Positions 44,652-54,200 of a stretch of DNA of 64,000 bases are shown one piece after another (within the stretch, counting starts at the first letter, position 1; every line of letters begins with the position of its first letter). The notes under the pieces were generated by a model. It was not told the DNA's origin and searched no databases. It saw only the letters and a program-made list of their open reading frames with translations. The translations under genes were made by a program, and so were the position numbers. Source of the stretch: Marinobacter panjinensis (GTDB lineage: Bacteria > Pseudomonadota > Gammaproteobacteria > Pseudomonadales > Oleiphilaceae); contig NZ_SZYH01000002.1 in assembly GCF_005298175.1 (NCBI RefSeq), positions 590,207 through 654,206 of the forward strand. The letters are read 5' to 3'.

Positions 44652-45632
44652 ATGATTAACCGCATACCCTCGATGGAGCTGGCTGAACGGGTTCGTGAGG
44701 GACATGTCCGCGCCATCGCCAGGCTTATTACCCGGGTTGAAAGCGGCGGTGACCCCGAGGTTCGCCAGGCTCTGGCCGAACTGTACAAGAGCACCGGCCG
44801 CGCCCATGTGGTGGGTATTACCGGTGTTCCGGGAGCGGGCAAATCGACCCTGGTCACACAGCTGGTCCATGAATACCGGGCCAGTGGCCGCACGGTCGGT
44901 GTGGTTGCTATCGACCCCTCAAGCCCATTCTCGGGTGGCGCCATCCTCGGTGATCGCATTCGCATGGGAGACCTGGTGTCTGACCCTGGCGTGTTCATCC
45001 GCAGCATGGCCACCCGGGGCACCCTGGGTGGCCTGGCCAGACCGGCCCTGGATGCGGTCGACCTCCTGGATGCCGGCGGGTTTGACGTGGTGTTGATCGA
45101 AACAGTCGGGGTGGGCCAGGACGAAGTCGATATTGTGCGCGCAGCTCACACTACTGTGGTTGTCAATGCACCCGGGCTGGGTGACGACGTTCAGGCCATC
45201 AAGGCAGGGGTGCTGGAAATTGCCGATATCCATGTCGTGAGCAAAGCAGACCGGCCGGACTCCAACAAGACCATTCAGGAACTCAAGGCCATGCTGATGA
45301 TGAGTCTTGAACCCGGTAAGGATGTCTGGCGGGTGCCAGTGGTGCCCACCAGTTCCGAAAAGCACACCGGCTTCGGCGAGTTGATGGCCGCAATTGACCG
45401 CCATGCAGAGCACCTGGAACGAAGTGGCGAAATTACCGAAAGGCGACGCCAGATTGCGTTAACCCGGGTAGTGAAAGTCGCCGAAGAGATCGTCCGGGAC
45501 AATTTTGCACGTGACAGCAGGTCGCAAACCGAAGAGCTGCTCAAGAAGGTTACCCAGCGCGAACTGGATCCCCATGGAGCCGCGGTGACCTTGTTAAAAG
45601 CCATGAAGGAGACGATTCATGAATCACACTGA
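44652..45632 (+). CDS. meaB: Mutase-associated G-protein chaperone MeaB
   Basis: A 326-residue P-loop GTPase of the MeaB/ArgK family. It has Walker A GVPGAGKSTLV, a SIMIBI switch region (DPSSPFSGGAILGDR, IRSMATRGTLGG) and ETVGVGQDEVDI, with the NKxD-like base site in VSKADRP. It gates cofactor loading and protects B12-dependent mutases from inactivation. It abuts the ligase gene and overlaps the mutase gene by 14 bases, so the three are translationally coupled. Confidence 0.94.
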   Translation: MINRIPSMELAERVREGHVRAIARLITRVESGGDPEVRQALAELYKSTGRAHVVGITGVPGAGKSTLVTQLVHEYRASGRTVGVVAIDPSSPFSGGAILGDRIRMGDLVSDPGVFIRSMATRGTLGGLARPALDAVDLLDAGGFDVVLIETVGVGQDEVDIVRAAHTTVVVNAPGLGDDVQAIKAGVLEIADIHVVSKADRPDSNKTIQELKAMLMMSLEPGKDVWRVPVVPTSSEKHTGFGELMAAIDRHAEHLERSGEITERRRQIALTRVVKVAEEIVRDNFARDSRSQTEELLKKVTQRELDPHGAAVTLLKAMKETIHESH

Positions 45633-47316
45633 CCAGCATGACTCCGCTGCACTCAAGCATATTGAAAAAGAGTTCAACGAGTGGGAAAAGAACGAGGTTG
45701 AGTCGTTTATCAAGCGGGCTCCGGAGAGCCAGTCCGAGTACACCACCGCCTCCGGCATGCCCACGAAGCGCACTTACACGCCGCTGGACCTGAAAAATAC
45801 GCCGTTCGAGGACATTGGCTTTCCCGGCCAGTACCCGTTCACCCGTGGGCCATACCCCACGATGTATCGCGGCCGGAACTGGACCATGCGCCAGATTGCA
45901 GGCTTCGGTACCGCCAGGGAAACCAACGGGCGCTTCAAGTACCTTATCGCCCAGGGGCAGACCGGCCTGTCGATCGATTTCGATATGCCCACACTGATGG
46001 GGTATGACTCGAATCACCCGATGAGTCAGGGTGAAGTGGGCCGTGAGGGTGTCGCCATCGATACGCTGGCGGATATGGAGGAGCTGTTCGACGACATCGA
46101 TCTGACCAAGATATCTGTCTCCATGACGATCAATCCGTCGGCATGGATCCTCTACGCCATGTACATTGCGCTGGCGCAGCAGCGCGGTTATGACCTCAAT
46201 GACCTGTCGGGCACCATCCAGAACGACATTCTCAAGGAGTACATCGCCCAGAAGGAATGGATCTTCCCGGTGCGGCCGTCGGTTCGCCTGGTCCGTGACT
46301 GTATCCAGTACGGATCCGAGAACATGAAGCGGTACAACGCCATCAATATCTCCGGGTACCATATATCGGAAGCCGGCTCGACCGCTGTCCAGGAAGTGGC
46401 ATACACCATGGCCACCACCATGGAATACGTCAAGACGGCCATCGACGCAGGGGTGGACGTTAATGAGTTCGGGCCCCGTCTCTCGTTCTTCTTCGTGAGC
46501 CAGGCAGACTTCTTTGAAGAAATCGCAAAGTTCCGGGCCGCCAGGCGGATATACGCCAAGATCATGCGGGAAAAATTCGGGGCCACGAATCCCGCGGCCA
46601 GCCGGCTACGTTTCCACGCGCAAACTGCAGCGGCAACCCTGACCAAGCCACAGTACACGATCAACCCGATCCGTACTGCGCTCCAGGCGCTCTCTGCCGT
46701 GCTGGGTGGCGCGCAATCGCTGCATACCAATGGCATGGACGAGGCGTTCGCCATACCCACTGAAGAAGCAATGCGGATTGCACTGCGTACCCAGCAGATC
46801 ATCGCCTACGAGACCAACATCACCCAGGTTGTAGACCCACTGGGCGGTTCCTACTACGTGGAAAGCCTGACCGACGAGATTGAGCGGGAAGTCTGGAAAA
46901 TCCTCGATGAGGTTGAAGAACTGGGCGGCACGCTCCAGTGTATCGACGATGGTTACTTCCAGAGAGGCATCTCCGACTCGGCTTATGATTTCGCGCTGCG
47001 CAAGGCCAGTGGGGAAAGACCGGTTATCGGCGTTAATATGTTCGTCCAGGAGGAAGAAGATGTTGAAATCGAAACCCATCCCCACGATCCGGAAACAGAG
47101 CGCCGTCAGATTGAACGCCTGAACAGGGTCAAGAACAATCGCGATGAGGAAAAGGTCCAGAGCATGCTCAAACAGCTGAAAGAGCAGGCCGAGGATGAAT
47201 CGGTTAACCTGATGCCTCTCACCATTGAATTGGTCAGAGAGGGCGCTTCAATGGGCGACATTGTGGAAACCCTGAAAGGCATCTGGGGAACCTATCGCGA
47301 AAAACCTGTAATCTGA
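45619..47316 (+). CDS. hcmA: 2-hydroxyisobutyryl-CoA mutase large subunit (HcmA-like)
   Basis: A 565-residue TIM-barrel subunit of a B12-dependent acyl-CoA mutase, without its own B12 domain. In RGPYPTMYRGRNW and MRQIAGFGTA the residue after RQ is Ile93; methylmalonyl-CoA mutase has Tyr and isobutyryl-CoA mutase Phe at this place. Gln211 in YIAQKEW replaces the MCM Arg that holds the carboxylate. Asp120 in LSIDFDMPT matches the Asp117 of the Aquincola 2-hydroxyisobutyryl-CoA mutase. The catalytic His248 is in ISGYHISEAGST. The combination points to conversion of 2-hydroxyisobutyryl-CoA to (S)-3-hydroxybutyryl-CoA. A good AAGGAG precedes the ATG. Confidence 0.9.
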   Translation: MNHTDQHDSAALKHIEKEFNEWEKNEVESFIKRAPESQSEYTTASGMPTKRTYTPLDLKNTPFEDIGFPGQYPFTRGPYPTMYRGRNWTMRQIAGFGTARETNGRFKYLIAQGQTGLSIDFDMPTLMGYDSNHPMSQGEVGREGVAIDTLADMEELFDDIDLTKISVSMTINPSAWILYAMYIALAQQRGYDLNDLSGTIQNDILKEYIAQKEWIFPVRPSVRLVRDCIQYGSENMKRYNAINISGYHISEAGSTAVQEVAYTMATTMEYVKTAIDAGVDVNEFGPRLSFFFVSQADFFEEIAKFRAARRIYAKIMREKFGATNPAASRLRFHAQTAAATLTKPQYTINPIRTALQALSAVLGGAQSLHTNGMDEAFAIPTEEAMRIALRTQQIIAYETNITQVVDPLGGSYYVESLTDEIEREVWKILDEVEELGGTLQCIDDGYFQRGISDSAYDFALRKASGERPVIGVNMFVQEEEDVEIETHPHDPETERRQIERLNRVKNNRDEEKVQSMLKQLKEQAEDESVNLMPLTIELVREGASMGDIVETLKGIWGTYREKPVI

Positions 47317-47358
47317 CCGGCTTCATTTACTGACTGAAGCGGTTCACGGGAGAAATGA

Positions 47359-47916
47359 ATGGTCAGGCTCACCAAGATCTATACGAAAACCGGAGATAAA
47401 GGCGATACCGGCCTCGGCGATGGCAGCCGTGTCGCCAAGCACGATCTGCGTGTGGAAGCCTACGGCACGGTGGATGAGGCCAATGCCGTTATTGGCCTGG
47501 CGAGGCTGCATGTGGACGAAGTACTGGATGGAATACTGGCGCGCATCCAGAACGATCTGTTCGATGTGGGTGCGGATCTGTGCACGCCTTTTGCGGAAAA
47601 CCCGAAATACCCACCACTGAGGCTCGCCGGGGCCAAGACCCTGGAACTTGAGCAGGAAATTGACAAGTTCAACGCGGACATTCCGTCCCTGCGCTCGTTT
47701 ATTCTGCCGGCGGGTAACCCCGCCGCAACGCACCTTCACCATGCCCGGACAGTAACCCGCCGGGCCGAGCGAATCATTGTTCAGTTGAAGGAAGATCAGG
47801 AGATCAGTCAGTCGGTGCTGGAATATATGAACCGCCTGTCTGACCTGCTTTTCGTGCTTGCCCGGCATGCCAATGGCAAGGGAAAAGACGATGTGCTCTG
47901 GGTGCCCGGGGAATGA
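47359..47916 (+). CDS. PduO-type ATP:cob(I)alamin adenosyltransferase
   Basis: A 185-residue trimeric ATR. The ATP-binding N-terminus is KIYTKTGDKGDTGL and the active-site helix lies in HHARTVTRRAERIIV; LPAGNPAATHLH is also typical. It makes adenosylcobalamin and can hand it directly to a mutase. Its place 42 bases after the mutase gene marks it as the cofactor-supplying partner of the cluster. It is unrelated in fold to the CobO-type enzyme at 59543. Confidence 0.94.
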   Translation: MVRLTKIYTKTGDKGDTGLGDGSRVAKHDLRVEAYGTVDEANAVIGLARLHVDEVLDGILARIQNDLFDVGADLCTPFAENPKYPPLRLAGAKTLELEQEIDKFNADIPSLRSFILPAGNPAATHLHHARTVTRRAERIIVQLKEDQEISQSVLEYMNRLSDLLFVLARHANGKGKDDVLWVPGE

Positions 47917-47947
47917 TGTCGGGCTGCGTCGGAGGCTCTGACGAATC

Positions 47948-48964
47948 ATGATGCCGGCTCCGGAGCATGGCGGCCGGCTTCGCGCCGCTGCGCGAAAGTG
48001 GAAAATCCCGCTGGAACAATGGTTGGACCTCTCCACCGGCATCAATCCGCAGGGGTGGTCCGTTCCGGCAATTCCCGAGGAGGTGTGGCGTCGCTTGCCG
48101 GAGCCTGATGATGGTCTGGAACAACGCATCAGACAGTGGGTCGGTGCGCCCGATTCCTCGGCTGGTATTCCGGTTGCCGGCAGCCAGGCGGCGATCCTGG
48201 CATTGCCCTGTTTGCGCTCACCGTGCCAGGTAGGTGTGCCTTCGCCGGGTTATCAGGAACACGGGCATTGTTGGGCCTCTGCCGGCCACCGGGTCACGGA
48301 AATTGGTAGCAAGCAGGTCGCCAGTAATGACGAGCGTTGGCTTGATGAACTGGACGTGCTGGTCTGGATCAATCCCAACAATCCGACGGGCCAGGCCATC
48401 GAGCCTCAGCGGCTGTTGAACTGGCACGATCGTCTTCAACGCCGCGGCGGCTGGCTGATCGTTGATGAGGCTTTCATGGATGCCACGCCGGAACTCAGTG
48501 TCGGCTTTGCGACGGGCCGGCCTGGCCTTCTGGTTATGAGGTCGCTGGGCAAGTTTTTCGGCCTGGCGGGTCTCAGGGCCGGGGCTGTTGTCGGCGACCC
48601 GGATATTGTAGGTTTGCTGGCGGCCACGCTGGGGCCCTGGTCGATCAGTGGGCCAGCGCGTTTTGTAATGGGTAAGGCGCTGGCAGACCACCAATGGCAG
48701 GCCGCGACTGCCGAGCGATTGCACAGCGAAAGCGGGCGACTGTCGGAGTGTCTGGCGTACCATGGCCTGGAGCATTCTACTGGCACCGCGTTGTTCCGGT
48801 ACGTTCGGCACAGAAGGGCAGCGGAGATTGCATCCGCGCTTGCAGGCGAGGGAATTCTGGTCCGGGAGTTTGAAAATCCCGCGGCGCTGAGATTCGGATT
48901 GCCTGGTTCCGAGCGGGATTGGGCGCGTTTTGATCGGGCAATGTATTTAAAGGATGTTTATTGA
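47948..48964 (+). CDS. cobD: L-threonine-O-3-phosphate decarboxylase
   Basis: A 338-residue PLP enzyme of the aminotransferase I fold (called cobC in Pseudomonas-style naming). EHGGRLRAAARKW, LDLSTGINPQGW, INPNNPTGQ, IVDEAFMD and the PLP-lysine segment RSLGKFFGLAGLRAG are diagnostic. It makes (R)-1-aminopropan-2-yl phosphate for the nucleotide loop of B12. It follows the PduO gene by 31 bases and lies upstream of the riboswitch, so it is outside riboswitch control unless another promoter intervenes. Confidence 0.9.
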   Translation: MMPAPEHGGRLRAAARKWKIPLEQWLDLSTGINPQGWSVPAIPEEVWRRLPEPDDGLEQRIRQWVGAPDSSAGIPVAGSQAAILALPCLRSPCQVGVPSPGYQEHGHCWASAGHRVTEIGSKQVASNDERWLDELDVLVWINPNNPTGQAIEPQRLLNWHDRLQRRGGWLIVDEAFMDATPELSVGFATGRPGLLVMRSLGKFFGLAGLRAGAVVGDPDIVGLLAATLGPWSISGPARFVMGKALADHQWQAATAERLHSESGRLSECLAYHGLEHSTGTALFRYVRHRRAAEIASALAGEGILVREFENPAALRFGLPGSERDWARFDRAMYLKDVY

Positions 48965-49029
48965 TTTAGCCCTGAGGGGCTGATAGGTTGACCACCGAAA
49001 AAATGTATACCGTATTCAGGTAACGCTTT

Positions 49030-49215
49030 TTCGCGGTATCGCCGCAGAAAAGCTTAAAACGGGAAGTCGGTTAAAGTCCGACGCTGCCCCCGCAACGGTA
49101 AGCGAGCTAAAGGCAATCGTAAAAGCCACTGTGCAAGATGCATGGGAAGGTGATTGCCCCGGATCAGACACCAAGGCTGATCCACTCGCAAGCCCGGAGA
49201 CCGGCCTGAATACAC
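49030..49215 (+). promoter_or_regulatory. Adenosylcobalamin riboswitch
   Basis: The conserved core is complete and in order: GGGAAGTCGG at 49061, GCTGCCCCCGCAACGGTAAG around 49083-49102, GCCACTGTG at 49125-49133, GGGAAGG at 49144-49150, and the B12 box AAGCCCGGAGACCGGCCTG at 49190-49208. It precedes btuB by about 150 bases and should repress the btuB-bluB operon when B12 is plentiful. The edges given are approximate. Confidence 0.95.
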
Positions 49216-49369
49216 ACCGGAAGTTGCGGAGGGCGACGGCGGTGGGTGAGTTGTGTCGGTTTTACACCTGTACACTGACTCGTATCCTGCCTCCCCCAGA
49301 CTCACTCTCAAGCTCCGCAACATAATAAACGCCATGCGGGTGCGCGTGGTTCAAAAGCGAGTGCTGATT

Positions 49370-51181
49370 ATGGGTTTTTCGAAGACCATGCCGGTCCTGT
49401 TGTCCGGCCTCCCCGTTGTATTCCTGCCCGTTTGCTCGGCCCTGGCCGACGAAGGAAATATGGCCCCCGAGCTTGATCCGATCGTAGTAACCGCCACGCT
49501 CGGCCCCAAGACCCGGGGGGAAAGCGATTCCTCGGTCACCGTGATCGACAGCGAAGCCATCGAGCGCCTCCAGCCCCAGACCTTTGATGAGCTTCTTGTA
49601 GGCCAGCCGGGCCTGGACATTGTCAGCAATGGCTCCTTCGGCAAGAACACCAGCGTTTATACCCGCGGAACCGGTAGCGAGTCCACCGTGTTCCTTGTGG
49701 ACGGTGTGCGTTTGCGCTCGGCCACCAGTGGCGGTGCCGCCTGGCAGTATTTTCCGCCGCAGATGTTGGAGCGCGTCGAAATCGTGCGCGGTTCGCGCAG
49801 CAACCTTTACGGCGCCGATGCGGTAGGCGGTGTCGTCCAGGGCTTTACCCACAGCGCCCCGACAGGTCGCAAAGGCTGGGTCCAGGCAGGTGGCGGCAAT
49901 TTCAACACCCAGGAGTACCAGGCCGGAGCAGCGGGTACCGAGGGACGGATGAAATACAGCTTCAGTGCAAACCATTTGGAGACCGACGGTACCGCCATTG
50001 TTGAGGGCGGGGAAGACAAGAGCTTTCGCAACAGCTCTGCGCTCGGATCCGTAGCCCACCAGTTTGATTCGGGTGGCGAGGCCGGCATGGTTTTCATGCG
50101 GTCCCAGGGCAATTCCGAATTCGAGGGCGGTGATACGGACTTCGCCATTCAGACCGTCGGTTTCCGCCTGGATACTCCTGTCAGCAACTATTGGCGCAGC
50201 CGAATCCTGCTAGCCGAATCACGTGACGAATCTGACAATCGCGATACCTTCGGCGACAGCACGTTCGATACCAGGACCCGCAGCGCCCGTTGGGAAAACC
50301 AGCTCAGTGGCGGCCGTCACGAGTACATCGTCGGTGGTGAGTTGCTGGTGGATGAAGTGGAAAGCACCACCGACTTTGACGAAACCAGCCGCACCAACGC
50401 CGCCATTTTTGGGCAGGCCCTGCTGAATTTCGGTCCCACCGATTTTCAACTGAGCCTGCGGGCGGATGACAATGAGGCTTTTGGTCGGGAGGAAACGGGC
50501 GCCGCCGCCATGGGCATTGATCTGGACCGGAATCATCGGGCCCGGGTGAGCTACAGCACCTCGTTCCGCGCGCCTACCTTTAATGATCTTTACTTTCCCG
50601 GATTCGGTAATGCCGATCTGCAACCGGAAACCGCCGGCAGCGTAGAGCTGGGCGTTGGCGGTAATTACGCTCATTGGTTCTGGGATGCCGCGATTTATCA
50701 GACTGACGCCGATGACCTGATCGTGTTTACCCTTCAAGATGGCCGCTTTGCTCCGTTTAACGTTGACGAGGCTCGAATCCGGGGTATCGAGCTGAGTGCT
50801 GGTCTGGAGCTGGATGAATGGATCCTGCAGGCTGGTGCCTCAGTCACTGACCCCCGCAACCGGGAGACCGATAACCGAATTCGTCGTCGCAGCGCCCAGC
50901 AGTTCCGGGTTGATGTCGATCGCGCCTTTGGACAGGTGTCCGTGGGAACAACGGTAAAAGGTCAGGGCTACCGCTATGACGACGCCGACAACGATGAGCG
51001 CATTGCAGGCTTTGCCACCTGGGATCTGCGGGCCAAATGGCAGATCGATAGCCATTGGACGACCAATATCACCGTGGACAACGTGTTGGATCGAGAGTAC
51101 ACCACCGCACTCCGGGTAGACGGGAGTGAATACATTTCCGCAGGCCGCACAGCGATGCTGACCATACGCTACGACATCTGA
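49370..51181 (+). CDS. btuB: TonB-dependent vitamin B12 receptor BtuB
   Basis: An outer-membrane beta-barrel receptor. From the ATG at 49370 the product is 603 residues, with a signal peptide (PVLLSGLPVVFLPVCSALA). The TonB box is DPIVVTATL. The plug domain contains VTVIDSEAIERLQPQTFDELL, VYTRGTGSESTVFLVDGVRL and GADAVGGVV. The barrel ends with an aromatic-poor RYDI. An upstream ATG at 49334 gives a longer N-terminus; neither start has a strong ribosome site, in keeping with riboswitch control. It brings corrinoids into the periplasm. Confidence 0.93.
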   Translation: MGFSKTMPVLLSGLPVVFLPVCSALADEGNMAPELDPIVVTATLGPKTRGESDSSVTVIDSEAIERLQPQTFDELLVGQPGLDIVSNGSFGKNTSVYTRGTGSESTVFLVDGVRLRSATSGGAAWQYFPPQMLERVEIVRGSRSNLYGADAVGGVVQGFTHSAPTGRKGWVQAGGGNFNTQEYQAGAAGTEGRMKYSFSANHLETDGTAIVEGGEDKSFRNSSALGSVAHQFDSGGEAGMVFMRSQGNSEFEGGDTDFAIQTVGFRLDTPVSNYWRSRILLAESRDESDNRDTFGDSTFDTRTRSARWENQLSGGRHEYIVGGELLVDEVESTTDFDETSRTNAAIFGQALLNFGPTDFQLSLRADDNEAFGREETGAAAMGIDLDRNHRARVSYSTSFRAPTFNDLYFPGFGNADLQPETAGSVELGVGGNYAHWFWDAAIYQTDADDLIVFTLQDGRFAPFNVDEARIRGIELSAGLELDEWILQAGASVTDPRNRETDNRIRRRSAQQFRVDVDRAFGQVSVGTTVKGQGYRYDDADNDERIAGFATWDLRAKWQIDSHWTTNITVDNVLDREYTTALRVDGSEYISAGRTAMLTIRYDI

Positions 51182-51203
51182 CAGGCTATGGAGATATAAG
51201 GGC

Positions 51204-54200
51204 ATGATGAAAAAACCGGTATCCGGATTGCTCCTGGGCCTGGCATTTCTGCTCTCGATCCCGGCATTCGGCGCCACCGTGGTTGGCGTGGTGTCCGAGC
51301 GATCGGCGGCAGAAATGGCCGCAGGCGCGGAGCGCTTTCTGGCAGCTCACCCGGATCACGAAGTTATCCTGCGGACGCCGGAACAGCTGGCCCGCCTGGA
51401 CAGCCAGGCGCTCGAAGAGCTGTTTGGGCGGGCCGATGTACTGCTGCTGGCCGCGGTTTTCGGTGATCAGGTAGGCCGGCTGGAACAGACGGTTCGGAAC
51501 CTGACAAAAGAGCGGCAGTTTCCGATACTGGCCGTTAACGGCGACCGTTCGCTGACTCGCCTGTCGCGGTTGGAGGGCCGGGCGGTGCTGGACGGGCTGG
51601 ATGCCTCCGCCCTCAACGATCTGATGAAAGCTCCGGACCCGGGGGCTGACGTGGATGCTCACCGGACAAGCTTGCGTCACCAGTTTCCACAACAGGTCCC
51701 GTGGCTGGAAGGGCGAGCCCTTTATCAGGGGCGTACCCCGCACCACCTGGACGCCCTCTTGCGCTGGTTGCTGGTGCAGACAGGTCATGATCTGTCAGTA
51801 CCTGAGCTGCCGCCCCGGGCATTGATTCGCTATTACCGCAATGGGGAGGCGACAGATAATCCGGCGGACCTGAGGCTGCAGTCCGGACCGGTGGTCACCC
51901 TGCTGGATCTGGACAGCGGTGATCGCCCGGGAGACCGGGCGCTGCTGGATGCAACCTGTGCCGCCCTGGAATCCAGGGGTATCCAGTGTTTTGCCATCCT
52001 GTCCCGCTGGGGCGGCGCCAGCCTAGAGGCCATTCGCTCACTGGATGAGGTTGTTGCCCCGGCGACGCTCTCAGGCATCATCAGCCTTCAGGACTTTACC
52101 GTCGGGGGTGGCGAGGGCCGCCGCCAGGTCACTGCGGAGCTCACCCGGCTGGATATTCCGGTGATCAAGGGCTTGCGACTGGCCTCCCGCACCGCCAACC
52201 AGTGGCAATTGTCGGTAGACGGTATTCCCTCGGACAAAGTGCACTACAAACTGGCCATGCCGGAACTACAGGGTGTCAGTCAGCCCATGGTGCTGGCGAC
52301 GGCAGAACCGGAAGTGATTGACGAGCGAACCGGTGTGGCACTGACGCTGACCCAGCCGGTACCGGAGCGTGTGCAAGCCGTTGCTGACCGCCTCAAACGC
52401 TGGCACGTGTTGCAGAGTAAGGACAATGCCGACAAGCGTGTCGCAATTATTTATTACAATCACCCTCCGGGCCGGCAGAACATCGGCGCGGACAACCTCG
52501 ATGTGCCGGCTTCCCTGTATGAAATGCTGACCTGGCTCAAGGAGGAGGGTTACGACACCGGCCCGCTCCCGGAGAGCCCGGGGGCCCTGACAGACCTGAT
52601 ACAACAGCGTGGTGTCAGCCTGCCGGATGATCCTCGCGCCTTGCGCGAGATGGCGGAAGAGGTCGCCTCTATGTCCGGTGGCACCTATCGACGCTACTTT
52701 GAAACCTTGCCGCCGGTTGTCCAGCAGGAAATGGTTCACGGACCGCTCGGGTACCTGCATGAGCGACTTGGGCAGGCCCATGAAATGGGCGAAAAGGAGC
52801 TGGCAACCGGCTTGCTGAGTCGTGGTATCCGTGACCTGCGTCACCTCATCGAACACATCCAGCACCCAAATCGCAAGGCCACCCTGGTTCGGCTGGATGA
52901 ATATGAGGCGCTCTGGCAAAAGCGTCTTGATGAGGGTGGCCAGAAGAGCAAGCTGGACGACAGACGGGTTGCCCTGGCTGACACGGGCATTCCCGGCCTG
53001 AGGGGCTGGGGCGAGGCACCGGGACAGTCGATGGTGGTGGATGACCGGCTGATTTTCCCAGGCTTGCGGTTCGGCAACATCTATATCGGCCCGCAACCGC
53101 CACGGGGCTGGGAAGTGGACGAAGAATTGCTGCACGCCAACACCACCTTTCCGCCTACCCATCAATACGTGGGCTTCTACCACTGGCTGCGGGATCACTA
53201 CCAGGCCGATGTCCTGATATACGTGGGCCGCCATTCCACGCGGGAGTTTCTGCCCCGCCGCCGCGCCGGGTTGACCGGGGACGACTATCCGGACCTGCTG
53301 GGTGGCGATCTGCCGCTGATCTATCCCTACATTGTGGACGGCGTGGGTGAGGGCATACAGGCCAAGCGGCGGGCCCTGGGGGTGATGATCAGTCACCTGA
53401 CGCCGCCACTGGCAGCCACCGAACTCTACGATGAGCTTCTCGAACTGCGACAACTGGTGGAAACCTGGGAGTCCGCCAACGAGCCGGACAGCCCCACCAG
53501 GGAGCGGGCTCTGGACATGCTGCAGGAGAAAATCGAGGTGTTGGATATCGGCGAGGACCTGGAGCGGGAAATTGCGGGCGAGATGGGGCTGTCAGAGGAG
53601 GAAGTGTCCCTGGAGGAGCTGTCCCCGGATCTGTTGGTCCATGAGGCCGGCCACTACGTCACCGATATGCAGGAACACTTCATGCCCCTGGGTCTGCACG
53701 TGTTTGGCCGTGACTGGAATGCGGATATGGTGGATACCATGCTGGACTCCATGGCGGGCAAGGCTAGCTCTCCTGAGGCGGAATGGCGTAAGAATCTGGA
53801 AGCGTCGCCGGCGGCGGAACGCCAGAGCTTCCTGGCCGCGCTCGACGGCCGTTTTGTGGCACCAGGGCAGGGCAATGACCCGTTGCGGACACCGGCGGTA
53901 CTGCCAACAGGTCGCAACTTCCACGCCCTGTCCGATGACCTGATTCCCACGCGGGTGGCCTGGTCCCTGGCTACGGAACTGGCGGAGGAAGCCATGGCTG
54001 ACAAGGGCCGGCAGAAGGACGAAAGCGATGCTCTGGTGCTCTGGGCCTCGGACACCGTGAGGGACGAGGGTGTGATGATTGCCTTCGGTATGAAACTGCT
54101 GGGAATTCGGCCGGTATGGAACAGTCGGGGCATTGTGAAGGGCCTGGAGCGCCTGCCCGCAGGGCCGCAGACCGATAATCCGGTCCGCCGCAATGTGGTG

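Noticed and set aside
45619..47316. Methylmalonyl-CoA mutase identity for the large mutase subunit
   Set aside because: The MCM Tyr after RQ is Ile, the carboxylate-binding Arg is Gln, and the B12 domain is a separate protein, so succinyl/methylmalonyl-CoA is an unlikely substrate.
47320..47340. Terminator between the mutase and PduO genes
   Set aside because: The hairpin is only GCTTCA/TGAAGC with no U-run, and the next gene has its ribosome site immediately after, so read-through is more likely.
52266..53453. 395-residue open frame antisense in the CobN-like gene
   Set aside because: Shadow of a long conserved coding sequence; no domain signature and no ribosome site.
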